Shown here in pieces: positions 1 to 6,748 of a DNA stretch of 19,017 nucleotides. Positions within the stretch are counted from its first letter, which is position 1, and each line of letters begins with the position of its first letter. Below the pieces are notes generated by a model. It ran no database searches. It worked only from the letters and a program-made list of their open reading frames with translations, and was not told the origin of the DNA. Position numbers and translations under genes: made by a program. Source of the stretch: an uncultured Collinsella sp. (lineage in GTDB: Bacteria; Actinomycetota; Coriobacteriia; Coriobacteriales; Coriobacteriaceae). The stretch spans positions 1 to 19,017 of the forward strand of contig URKV01000023.1 of the NCBI GenBank assembly GCA_900548565.1, given 5' to 3'.

Positions 1-48
1 TCTACACGCGTAAGATCGTCGGCAGCGTCAGATGTGTATAAGAGACAG
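1..48. other. Illumina Nextera adapter (assembly artefact)
   Basis: Bases 16-29 are the Nextera read-1 adapter stem and 30-48 are the Tn5 mosaic end (AGATGTGTATAAGAGACAG). They are preceded by an 8-base index, GCGTAAGA, at 8-15 and the end of the P5 primer at 1-7. This is sequencing-library DNA, not genome. Biological sequence starts at 49. The reverse complement of the same block closes the contig. Confidence 0.98.
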
Positions 49-1038
49 GCTCTGGGTGCGGTCGCAGCGCTCAATGATATCCGCCATGCGCGCCTGCTCA
101 CCCTCGTCAGCAGCCATGGCCTCGATAAAGAGGCGCTGTGGGCTGCGCAGTCCGTAATACAGGGGCGCGTCGACCGCTTCATAGAACTCGGAGACGGCGT
201 CCGCATGGCCAGCCTCGACATCGCGCCTTTCGATGATCTGCGAGCCACGCCGGACAGCAGAGCGCCACATGTAATATCCCACCAGCTGGACCATGTAGGG
301 ATGCCCCATACTCTTGCGCGCCGCAAGGTCCGCCGTCTCCGCGTCAACGCAAAGGCCAGAGTCTTTAACCGTCTGGATATATGAATCGCGCACCTTGGGC
401 AAAGAAATCGCCCCCAGCGCACGCTGCTGAGCGCGGCGCAAAAACGTCACGCTCGGCTCTTCGAGCAGGTCGTCAACCATACTGGGCAAGCCGGCAAATA
501 CCAGCGCAAGACCGCGCTGGTCGCTATCGGGCAGGCCCGTAGCATCCTGATCTCCGAGCACCTGCTGATAGAGAACGGCAAGAGCCGCCAGTTCCTCGAT
601 TGACGCAGATTGCGCCTCGTCAATCGCAAACACGATGCCCTTGCCTGGACTGAGCTTCTTGAGGCGCTCGTTGACCAGCCCCCGTAGCGTCTCGCCCTTT
701 GCCCGAGCCGCCTCGACCGACATCCGACCAAACGACGGCCCAAACTCCATTGACGTCACAACGGGTTTATTCGAGCGAAGCGCGTCGGCCAGGCGATCGC
801 ACAAGCCAAGCGAAGCAGAATCGGAGACAACCGCCCATCCGCGCTCATTGGCTAGACGTTGCAGTTCCCGCAGGAGAACCGTCTTGCCGCAGCCGCGGTT
901 TCCCGTAATGAGCATGAGCCTGCCCGGCGCTCCGGCGCCGTTGTCGAGTCCTTCCTCAAAATCTTCGATGGCCGACTCGCGACCGATGAGTATCGGAGGC
1001 CGCTTACCAGCTGTGGGCTTAAAGGGATTTGGATTCAT
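49..1038 (-). CDS. AAA/P-loop ATPase, 3' end cut by the contig end
   Basis: A 330-residue N-terminal part of an ATP-binding protein of the AAA/Orc-like type, a cytoplasmic P-loop ATPase whose client is unknown. Walker A is GNRGCGKT at residues 46-53 and Walker B is GIVFAIDEAQ at about 134-143. An early IGRE box near residue 18 is usual in AAA ATPases that act on a DNA or regulatory partner. The start ATG at 1038 has GAGGAGG five bases upstream. The open frame continues past base 49 but reads into adapter DNA there, adding six false residues and a false stop, so the true C-terminus is missing. It lies downstream of the Tet(M)-like gene on the same strand with a 93-base gap that contains its own repeat-rich promoter. 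The exact family is not recognised. Confidence 0.8.
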
Positions 1039-1070
1039 ATCGGCCTCCTCGGATTGGCAAACCCTGGTAA

Positions 1071-1102
1071 CAGTTATACCAACTTATACCGAGTTATACC
1101 AA
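1071..1102 (-). promoter_or_regulatory. Three tandem 10-base repeats in a likely promoter/operator
   Basis: CAGTTATACC, AACTTATACC and GAGTTATACC stand head to tail at 1071-1100, one helical turn apart, just upstream of the minus-strand ATPase gene. On the minus strand, TTGGTA (1102-1097) and TATAAC (1078-1073) are 18 bases apart and make a fair -35/-10 pair built from the repeats themselves. A regulator binding one face of the helix would therefore cover the promoter. The repeats are seen in the sequence; the regulatory role is inferred. Confidence 0.5.
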
Positions 1103-1131
1103 CAGGATGCGACAAAGAGATTGAACCTCTA

Positions 1132-3135
1132 TCACCTATGGCCGAAAAACTCGGCGTCTGCCGCTCGCCAGGGACGGAAGGTGGCGGGATCGACCTTTAC
1201 GTGCGCCGCGGCGGGTACGTCGTACCACTTGACCGTGTAGCCGGCGCCGTGGGCGCAAAAGACCGAGTCGGGCGTGTTGGGCAGGTCGGCCTCGGGCTCA
1301 TATGCGGCCGCCCCGATGACGCGCTCGGCATCATGGCAAGCCGCATAGCCGGCGAACTCCAGGTACAGATGTCCGCGGCCGCTCGTGTAGGCAGCCACCT
1401 CCAGCGCATAATCCTGCACTTCGGACGCCGGTACGCGACCCACGAGTTTTGCCCGGTCGCCCGCCATTGCCGGCGGCTCGTACTCGGCGCCCATGCGCGT
1501 GGCATCCGAGAGAGCCCTGCCCACGCACTCCCCCGGCACCTCGAGCTCAAAGTGGTACCACGGCTCCAACAGCACGGCCGCGCCGGCCTCGCGCGCAAGC
1601 ATGAGCCCCTGGCGAATCGCGCGATACGTTGCCTGGCGAAAATCGCCGCCCTCGGTATGTTTGGCATGCGCACGGCCGCCCGTGAGCGTAATGCGCACAT
1701 CGGTGATGGGCGAGCCGGTCAACACGCCAAGGTGATCGCGTTCCATGGCGTTGGTGAGTGCCAAACGCTGCCAGTTCAGATCGAGCTCGTCGGTCGAGGT
1801 CACGGTGCCAAACTGCACGCCCGAGCCCGCTGGCAGCGGCTCCAGGCACAGGTGCACCTCGGCATAGTGGCGCAGCGGTTCAAAGTGGCCCACGCCCTCG
1901 ACCGGCTGCGAGGTAGTCTCCTTATAGAGAATGCCGCCGGGCTCAAACTCGACCGCAAGGCCAAAACGATCGGCCAGCACGCGCTGCACGACCTCGAGCT
2001 GCACGGCGCCCATCAACTGCAGGTGAATCTGCTCAAGATGCGTATTCCAGCTTACGCCGAGCATGGGATCTTCGTCCGCCAACTCAGTCAATGCTTTGAA
2101 CACCGTATGGACGTCGTGTTCGCCCGGCAGCACCGTATAGGTGAGGACTGGCGCAATGACGGGTGCATCGCCCGCGGACTCCGCGCCCAGGGCATCCCCT
2201 GGGCGAACGTGCGCAAGACCCGTCACGGCACAAATACCGCCAGCAGCAACTTCTTGCGCAAGCTCATACTTCTCGCCGTTATAGATGCGCAACTGATCGA
2301 CCTTCTGCTCCCATGCCTCGGCACCGGAACGTCCGTCAATCATCTGCTTGGCGTGCAGCGTGCCGCCGGTCACTTTAACCCAAGCCAAACGCTCGCCGCG
2401 ATCTCCGCGGCTGACACGATAGACGCGCGCGGCAAACTCCGGGGGCCACGCCTGTTCACGCATCAGCGCGCATATGCCATCCAACAGCTCGTCCACGCCT
2501 TGGTCCTTGAGCGCCGAGCCGGCAAAGCAGGGAAAGAGCTTGCGCTCGGCAACCATGCGCGACGGCGTTGCGACAGAAAGCTCACCCGCTTCAAAAAACT
2601 CCTCGAGCGCCGCTTCGTCCAACGCGGCAGCGTCCTCCTGATTGGCGCCGCCCGCCAGCAGTTCGCCGGCATCCAGGCAGCCCTCGGAAAGACGCTGCCC
2701 AAGCTGCGCCAGCAAAACATCGCGGCCGGGATGCTCCAGGTCGATTTTGTTGATAAAGATGAACGTCGGGATGTCATAGCGCGCAAGCAGGCGCCACAAG
2801 GTTTCGGTGTGCCCCTGCACGCCATCGTTGGCGCCCACAACCAAAATCGCGTAGTCGAGTGCGCGCAGCGTGCGCTCCGCCTCGGCAGAAAAATCGACAT
2901 GCCCCGGTGCATCCACGAGCATGACGTGGGTATCGCTATGGTCGAGCACGGCCTGCGACGAGAAGATCGTGATACCGCGCTCGCGCTCGATCTCGTTCGT
3001 ATCCAGGTGCGAATCGCCATCGTCCACGCGGCCGCGCTTGCGAATGCGACCTGCGTTGAACAGCATGGCCTCGGCCAGCGTGGTCTTGCCGGCATCGACA
3101 TGCGCCAAGATTCCAACGACCGCTTGCTTCGACAT
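1132..3135 (-). CDS. Tet(M)/EF-G-like translation GTPase (putative ribosomal protection protein)
   Basis: A 667-residue translational GTPase of the EF-G superfamily, in the branch holding the tetracycline ribosomal protection proteins (Tet(M), Tet(W), Tet(O); about 640 residues). GTPase motifs are clear: G1 AHVDAGKTT at 11-19, switch I RGIT at 53-56, G3 DAPGH at 75-79 and G4 NKID at 129-132. The rest has EF-G-like length for domains II-V. AHVDAGKT instead of GHIDAGKT is typical of the Tet(M) branch. It would bind the ribosome in the cytoplasm and either release tetracycline or serve an unknown housekeeping role. The sequence looks divergent from mobile Tet proteins and shares the GC-rich composition of its neighbours, so it is probably a chromosomal relative, and resistance should not be assumed. 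The ATG at 3135 has AGGGGAG just upstream; an in-frame extension to 3204 lacks support. Confidence 0.85.
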   Translation of the reverse strand: MSKQAVVGILAHVDAGKTTLAEAMLFNAGRIRKRGRVDDGDSHLDTNEIERERGITIFSSQAVLDHSDTHVMLVDAPGHVDFSAEAERTLRALDYAILVVGANDGVQGHTETLWRLLARYDIPTFIFINKIDLEHPGRDVLLAQLGQRLSEGCLDAGELLAGGANQEDAAALDEAALEEFFEAGELSVATPSRMVAERKLFPCFAGSALKDQGVDELLDGICALMREQAWPPEFAARVYRVSRGDRGERLAWVKVTGGTLHAKQMIDGRSGAEAWEQKVDQLRIYNGEKYELAQEVAAGGICAVTGLAHVRPGDALGAESAGDAPVIAPVLTYTVLPGEHDVHTVFKALTELADEDPMLGVSWNTHLEQIHLQLMGAVQLEVVQRVLADRFGLAVEFEPGGILYKETTSQPVEGVGHFEPLRHYAEVHLCLEPLPAGSGVQFGTVTSTDELDLNWQRLALTNAMERDHLGVLTGSPITDVRITLTGGRAHAKHTEGGDFRQATYRAIRQGLMLAREAGAAVLLEPWYHFELEVPGECVGRALSDATRMGAEYEPPAMAGDRAKLVGRVPASEVQDYALEVAAYTSGRGHLYLEFAGYAACHDAERVIGAAAYEPEADLPNTPDSVFCAHGAGYTVKWYDVPAAAHVKVDPATFRPWRAADAEFFGHR

Positions 3136-3380
3136 GGCTCTCCCCTTATTGCAAGCCCATCGCACGCGGCAACGGGCATCCTCGTTCCACACTGGATGAT
3201 ACAATTTACGGGCCGGCGGGCGAAGCGGGCCCTATCCCCCGACCGAGCTCATCGCCCCGCGTTGCCGCGCGGCGATTTTCGTAGGTTCGCGCCTTGCGAA
3301 AGCCGGCACCTCCCCTTTTGCCCGCCCGGTCTCATCTGAGGCGGTAACAATGCGAGTCCCACAACGACGCGTTTTACCAA
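3136..3380 (-). other. Gene-free leader region with a tetraloop hairpin
   Basis: No coding signal is seen in these 245 bases. They form the upstream region of the Tet(M)-like gene. At 3251-3276 the minus strand can fold an 11-position stem (one mismatch) capped by GCAA, a GNRA tetraloop. It is not followed by a T-run in the direction of the gene, so it does not look like a simple terminator. A structured 5' leader is possible. No known tRNA, SRP or tmRNA signature was found here. Confidence 0.35.
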
Positions 3381-3409
3381 AAATGGCCCCACTCGGGGCC
3401 ATTTTTTAT
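3381..3409 (-). terminator. Rho-independent terminator after the GNAT gene
   Basis: A perfect 10-base stem, AAATGGCCCC pairing with GGGGCCATTT, around an ACTC loop. A's on one side and T's on the other allow termination in both directions. It lies 32 bases beyond the stop of the minus-strand acetyltransferase and separates it from the Tet(M)-like gene. Confidence 0.85.
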
Positions 3410-3440
3410 TTGAGCTGGGTGATGCTACGTGCCTTGGCTC

Positions 3441-3929
3441 CTACGCCTCGCGCAGCCAATCGAACGCGACACGCGGCGTACCGTCCGACACATATACGAT
3501 ACCGGCGCGCTTAAACCCGGCCTTGGCGATGGCGCCCTGCATGGGCAAGTTGTCCTCGTGCGTGTCGATACGCAGATGGTCGGCGCGTTCCTTGGCAAAG
3601 GCAAACATCGCAGCCGCGATACCGTGCACGGTGCCGTCGGACGCCACTCGGTGCAGTACGGCATACGGAGTGTCGCTACGCCATTGCCCGTCCTCAATGA
3701 CGTCATAGCACTCGTCCGGCCCCGGCAAAAAGGCAAACGTCGCCACCACGCGACCGTCGACTTCGCACACGTAACTGCCACCAGCGGCAATATCGGCAGC
3801 CAGCTGCTCGGCCGAAGGCGTGCCCTCGGGCCACTGCGTGGCGTTGCCATGTGCGCGCATAAAGGCGCGGGCCGCGTCATAGATAGCCATGACGGCGGGG
3901 ATGTCGGTATCGAGGGTTTTTCTGATCAT
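3441..3929 (-). CDS. GNAT family N-acetyltransferase
   Basis: A 162-residue cytoplasmic acetyl-CoA-dependent N-acetyltransferase; the substrate is unknown. The N-terminus (MIRKTLDTDIPAVMAIYDAA) is a typical GNAT first strand and helix. The acetyl-CoA region is around GTVHGIAAAMFAFAKERA, although the usual Q/RxxGxG/A signature is weak. DTHEDNLPMQGAIAKAGFKR near the C-terminus matches the conserved 'N..M...y.k.GF' end of the fold. The start is ambiguous: a GTG at 3932 directly precedes this ATG, and GAGG lies 7 bases before the GTG and 10 before the ATG. It is monocistronic, followed by a terminator, and divergent from the small cysteine-rich protein gene. Confidence 0.85.
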   Translation of the reverse strand: MIRKTLDTDIPAVMAIYDAARAFMRAHGNATQWPEGTPSAEQLAADIAAGGSYVCEVDGRVVATFAFLPGPDECYDVIEDGQWRSDTPYAVLHRVASDGTVHGIAAAMFAFAKERADHLRIDTHEDNLPMQGAIAKAGFKRAGIVYVSDGTPRVAFDWLREA

Positions 3930-3950
3930 CACGCGGCGACCTCACGTTTA

Positions 3951-3982
3951 TTGGTATCACTTTGATTGAGCAATGATACCAA
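3951..3982. promoter_or_regulatory. Inverted repeat between divergent genes
   Basis: TTGGTATCA (3951-3959) and TGATACCAA (3974-3982) form a perfect 9-base dyad with a 14-base spacer. It sits in the 77 bases between the start of the GNAT gene and the start of the small plus-strand gene. Its position suits an operator acting on both promoters. The half-site shares TTGGTAT with the repeats upstream of the ATPase gene at 1071-1102. The role is inferred. Confidence 0.45.
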
Positions 3983-4006
3983 CGTTTGGAGAGGGGCGCG
4001 AAGCGG

Positions 4007-4303
4007 ATGGGAAGCAAAAAGCGAGCCGCCTGGTCAAAGGCCAAAAGCGAGTTTTTGGGCGCTGCCACCGGCGGCGATATGAGCGACCTGTTTGTGCGCG
4101 AGGACGAGCGCCGCGACGCCCTGGGCGCCGAGCGCGATGAGGCCTGGCGCTACAAGTCGTGCGAGCGCAAAAACCGGTACGACACACGCGCCGAGGCCGA
4201 AGCAGTTATGGCCGACTGCGAAAACCGCGGGCGGCGTGGTTTGGCCTGCTACAAATGCGAATACTGCGGCGGATGGCATTTGACGTCGCATCCCTGGAAA
4301 TAG
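4007..4303 (+). CDS. Small cysteine-rich (zinc-ribbon-like) protein
   Basis: A 98-residue basic and charged protein. Its C-terminal half carries Cys52, Cys71, Cys81, Cys84 and Cys87 plus His91, with the core CYKCEYCGGWHLTS at 81-94. CxxCxxC followed by GGWHLT is common in short zinc-binding proteins of actinobacteria and phages, and suggests a small zinc ribbon that could bind nucleic acid or protein. No function is claimed. The ATG at 4007 is preferred, with GAGAGGGG about ten bases upstream; a TTG at 3986 would add seven residues. It is divergent from the GNAT gene and convergent with rsmJ. Confidence 0.75.
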   Translation: MGSKKRAAWSKAKSEFLGAATGGDMSDLFVREDERRDALGAERDEAWRYKSCERKNRYDTRAEAEAVMADCENRGRRGLACYKCEYCGGWHLTSHPWK

Positions 4304-4306
4304 GGC

Positions 4307-4356
4307 CTGCGTCGGCGCGGCGCTGACGCAGCGGCACGGCACCGGCGCAGCGCCGG
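4307..4356 (+). terminator. Two GC-rich hairpins between convergent genes
   Basis: Bases 4307-4331 form an 11-pair stem (one G-T) with a three-base loop. Bases 4342-4356 form CCGGCG/CGCCGG around CAG. They begin four bases after the plus-strand stop and end 14 bases before the rsmJ stop at 4371. Neither has a T-run, so they may stop transcription inefficiently or work with Rho. Confidence 0.45.
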
Positions 4357-4370
4357 CCATCGCACACAAG

Positions 4371-5075
4371 CTACGGGCGCGGCGGCACCAAAACATCGTA
4401 ACGAACGGCTTTGCCCGCAAGCTGATAGCTCGGCTTAACGCCGGCAAGCAGCGGCCCCTTCACCGGCCGCTTGATAACGACCTTGCGCGGCCGCACCGCA
4501 AGCGCAGCTTCGACCAGTGTCTCTTCATCGGCGCACGGCTGCTCCAAATGGTGCAGGAGTTGGAACTTCTTTTTGACCGCCGCGCTCTTGGTGCGCTCGG
4601 GAAACATGGGGTCCAGGTACACCACGTCGGGAGCCGTAAGCTCACCCTGCTCGATTAGCTCAGCCGTATGGCGAAGGCCGGCAATGCTGTCCTCGCCCGC
4701 ATGCAAGTGCATGCGCGCCACGGCATCCGCAAGTGCCGGATCATCTGCCGCTCGATCCAAAGCATCCTGCAGCAGCGCCGCGATCACGCAATCCTGCTCA
4801 TACAGATCGACGGTAAAGCCCGCGGCCGCTAGCAGCAGCGAGTCCTCGCCAAAGCCTGCCGTAGCGTCAATCGCCCAGGGGCTCTCAATGCCTTTTGTGC
4901 GCGCGGCCTTCACCAACAGCTCTTGCTGCAGACGGCCCTGCTTGAGCCGTGGGCGCATGCGGGCAAAATCGGCACGCAGCTCCATCGTGCCGTCGGTGAG
5001 CGTGAGCCCCTCGGGCTTCTCGGTCAGCTCTAGCCCTGCGGCCCGAGCAACAGAAAAGGGATCGACGACGCCCAT
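4371..5075 (-). CDS. rsmJ: 16S rRNA (guanine(1516)-N(2))-methyltransferase RsmJ
   Basis: A 234-residue SAM-dependent RNA methyltransferase. RsmJ makes m2G1516 (E. coli numbering) in the small ribosomal subunit. SAM motif I is DATAGFGED at 70-78, and the family signature VVYLDPMFPERTKSA is at about 151-165, with the DPMF catalytic motif at 155-158. The KRPVKGPLLAG segment near the C-terminus is also diagnostic. Length is close to the E. coli protein (about 250). The ATG at 5075 has GGAG five bases upstream; the GTG at 5081 overlaps that site and is unlikely. A 47-codon gene lies 63 bases upstream on the same strand and may be cotranscribed. Confidence 0.9.
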   Translation of the reverse strand: MGVVDPFSVARAAGLELTEKPEGLTLTDGTMELRADFARMRPRLKQGRLQQELLVKAARTKGIESPWAIDATAGFGEDSLLLAAAGFTVDLYEQDCVIAALLQDALDRAADDPALADAVARMHLHAGEDSIAGLRHTAELIEQGELTAPDVVYLDPMFPERTKSAAVKKKFQLLHHLEQPCADEETLVEAALAVRPRKVVIKRPVKGPLLAGVKPSYQLAGKAVRYDVLVPPRP

Positions 5076-5138
5076 GGGCACTCCTTCACAAGCAAAACGG
5101 ATACGCAGGCGCCGTGTCCGTCGGCACCCAGCCGTTCG

Positions 5139-5282
5139 TTATTGTCCCACATGCGACATGGCCCACAGCATCCCAATGCAAAGCACCGCCATCAATCCCG
5201 TGCACACGGCAGCGATCACAGAATCGCTCATGCGCCTTCCCAACGACCGCGACTCGCGCACTTGCTCTGTTCCGTACATCAT
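5139..5282 (-). CDS. Small single-pass membrane protein (47 residues)
   Basis: An ORF of 47 codons starting ATG-ATG at 5282/5279, with AAGGAGG four bases upstream of the first ATG, one of the strongest SD sites in the window. Residues 1-20 are charged (MMYGTEQVRESRSLGRRMSD). Residues 21-43 are hydrophobic (SVIAAVCTGLMAVLCIGMLW) and form one membrane helix, with a positive-inside N-terminus. It ends MSHVGQ and TAA. No homologue is recognised. It lies upstream of rsmJ on the same strand. The evidence for translation is SD strength plus the orderly charge-then-helix layout. Confidence 0.6.
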   Translation of the reverse strand: MMYGTEQVRESRSLGRRMSDSVIAAVCTGLMAVLCIGMLWAMSHVGQ

Positions 5283-5410
5283 GGCTCCTCCTTAGACCAG
5301 CTCCTTGTTACGATTCCATCATCGCAGCGCTGCGCATGAGCTGCCATCGATTTGGCTTACGCCCGGCTTTCCTTTTTGAAAGGTTGAGGTGCGCAGACCC
5401 CAAGCGCTTT

Positions 5411-5542
5411 CAGGCCGTGCTTACCCTTCCCGCTCTCGGCGGCAGCGTCGTTAACATCGGTGCCTTTGCCATCGTGGTGTACGACCTGCTCTTTGTTCAG
5501 CAGGCTCACGCCGTTACGGCCGAGAACAAGGATCGCCTGTAG
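5411..5542 (+). pseudogene. 3' remnant of a four-helix membrane protein gene
   Basis: Forty-three codons plus a stop match residues 91-133 of the intact gene at 11612-12013, with only four amino-acid differences (A to V, V to A, F to L, K to T) but about ten silent codon changes. Homology stops abruptly at the CAG at 5411; upstream sequence is unrelated, so the first three helices and the start are gone. The excess of silent changes suggests this copy diverged under selection as a working gene before it was truncated. Confidence 0.8.
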
Positions 5543-5584
5543 GTACCCGTCTGCCACAGCCCCCTGCAATCAAGCAGCCAACAT

Positions 5585-5618
5585 GGGCCGATCGCACCAC
5601 AATGCGATCAGCCCTTTA
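5585..5618 (+). terminator. Terminator hairpin of the decayed gene copy
   Basis: GGGCCGATCGCA (5585-5596) pairs with TGCGATCAGCCC (5603-5614) at 11 of 12 positions around CCACAA, followed by TTTA. It corresponds in position to the terminator at 12052-12090 after the intact copy. Confidence 0.6.
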
Positions 5619-5633
5619 CGTTTGCCCAGATAA

Positions 5634-5670
5634 AACCTGCCAAAACAAACCTGTCCCTTTTTGGCAGGTT
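5634..5670. repeat. Extragenic hairpin element, copy 1
   Basis: AACCTGCCAAAA (5634-5645) pairs perfectly over 12 bases with TTTTGGCAGGTT (5659-5670); the loop contains CCTGTCCC. A second copy is at 12104-12140. The A-rich and T-rich inner arms give terminator character in both directions. A related GTCCC...TGCCGG unit occurs at 13026-13074. Confidence 0.6.
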
Positions 5671-5671
5671 G

Positions 5672-5728
5672 TTAGCTGTGGCGGTACTCGGCGATGATGA
5701 AGTCGGTATCGGTCTGAAGGGCGTCCAG
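5672..5728 (-). pseudogene. 3' remnant of rlmA
   Basis: The minus strand reads LDALQTDTDFIIAEYRHS then a stop. This matches the intact RlmA C-terminus LDTLQTDIDFIIAEYRH encoded at 12139 onward, plus one extra serine. Nothing upstream in this frame resembles the rest of the enzyme. The fragment has no start of its own and is not a gene. Confidence 0.75.
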
Positions 5729-5896
5729 GACCTAACGCCCATCGCAGAATGCGAGCATCTATTTAGCGGTAAAGCACCAAATCCCGTCAGGTATTGTCCT
5801 CCACCTCAACCCTCCGTTTACCCGCCGCTTCGCGACTATTCCATACTTGCCCGTCCATATCATTAAAGGACTGAACATTCGTCGTGAGGAATGCAA
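5729..5896 (+). other. Upstream region of the binding-protein gene
   Basis: No gene is seen. The stretch is less GC-rich near 5840-5880, where a TATCAT at about 5858-5863 could be a -10 box, but no matching -35 was found. GAGG at 5886-5889 is the ribosome site and favours the second ATG (5897) over the first (5891). The 128 bases at 5283-5410, to the left of the remnants, also show no gene. Confidence 0.35.
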
Positions 5897-6736
5897 ATGG
5901 ACCATTCAGTCACACGCCGAAAGGCCTGCCGGTTGGCAATCTCGGCAGCCGGAGCCACACTGGCAGCCGTGGTACTGTCAGCCTGCTCGAACAGCGCTTC
6001 CGGCATGTCCGGCAAGGCCAGGCTGAACGTAGGCGTCCGCTCGGATATCGTCGGGTTTAGCGAACGTAATCCCAACAACGGCAAGTACTACGGATTCGAA
6101 ATCGACCTCGCCAACGAGTTGGCAAACCGTCTTGGCTATGGAGGCTGTTCGTTTACATCCGTAACGCCCGAGACGCGCGAAGAAATGCTCTCGTCGGGAA
6201 AAGTCGATTGCCTGATCGCGTGCTACTCGATAAGCGACGAACGCAAAAAGCTGTTTGACTTCTCTGCCGCCTATTACACCGACTCGGTAATTCTTGTTGT
6301 CGAAAATACATCGCTCATTCAATCCTTCTCCCAGCTTAAGGGCGGAACAATTGGCACGGTATCCGGAACAAACGCTGCACCTCAACTTGCCGCGAAGTTT
6401 TTGGAGCTGGGGCTTTCGGACGGCATCCCCCGGCAGCAGGATGCCAAGAGCGGCAACATTGACTACGACACATGGCATCTGAGCCAATATGCAAGCTACG
6501 CCGAGCTTTCCCACGCATTGGAATCCGGCGACGTCGACGCCATGGCGACCGATGGCGCAATTGCCAAAACCTATCTCGATGGCGAGCGCACCGTCCTGCC
6601 CGATTTTGGCATCAACCCACAGCGCTACGCTGTCGCAACGCAGAAGGGCTCCGAGCTTTCACCCAAGATTGCCGCCGAAGTACGCTCAATGCTCAAAGAC
6701 AAAACAATCGATACGCTCATCCAGAAATGGAACTAA
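5897..6736 (+). CDS. Substrate-binding lipoprotein, amino-acid type (SBP family 3)
   Basis: A 279-residue lipoprotein. A basic N-terminus (TRRK) is followed by a hydrophobic stretch and the lipobox LSAC at 27-30, so Cys30 would be lipidated and the protein held on the outer face of the membrane. The mature part matches periplasmic-binding-protein type 2, family 3 (polar amino acid receptors): KYYGFEIDLANELANRLG, then SSGKVDCLIACYSISDERKK and FDFSAAYYTDS, the classic 'sGkvD.i....s.t.eR...fdFS.pYy' core. Start ATG 5897 is chosen for SD spacing. No permease or ATPase gene follows; instead, 12 bases after its stop, comes the Cache-MscS gene. It may be a soluble sensor feeding that protein, or an orphan receptor using a permease elsewhere. 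The ligand is unknown. Confidence 0.88.
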   Translation: MDHSVTRRKACRLAISAAGATLAAVVLSACSNSASGMSGKARLNVGVRSDIVGFSERNPNNGKYYGFEIDLANELANRLGYGGCSFTSVTPETREEMLSSGKVDCLIACYSISDERKKLFDFSAAYYTDSVILVVENTSLIQSFSQLKGGTIGTVSGTNAAPQLAAKFLELGLSDGIPRQQDAKSGNIDYDTWHLSQYASYAELSHALESGDVDAMATDGAIAKTYLDGERTVLPDFGINPQRYAVATQKGSELSPKIAAEVRSMLKDKTIDTLIQKWN

Positions 6737-6748
6737 GGAAGTCCACCC

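Larger units (their letters stand above)
5411..5729. repeat. Direct repeat, left copy (decayed junction)
   Basis: Collinear with 11882-12192 in the same orientation. It covers the end of the membrane protein gene, its terminator, the CCTGCC hairpin and the last codons of rlmA. The copies have substitutions throughout and a small indel next to the rlmA stop. They bracket about 6.15 kb holding the binding protein, the Cache-MscS gene, a four-helix protein gene, a LysR gene and most of a second four-helix protein gene. Confidence 0.8.

Noticed and set aside
3132..3204. N-terminal extension of the Tet(M)-like protein to an ATG at 3204
   Set aside because: The GTPase family starts just before AHVDAGKT, the SD sits at the ATG at 3135, and the extension has no ribosome site.
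859..3339. An 826-codon open frame on the plus strand
   Set aside because: It runs antisense to the Tet(M)-like gene, has no family features, and reflects the lack of stops opposite GC-rich codons.
5897..5990. Twin-arginine export signal on the binding lipoprotein
   Set aside because: TRRKAC has the two arginines but lacks the hydrophobic residues expected after them. A Sec lipoprotein signal with lipobox LSAC explains the sequence.
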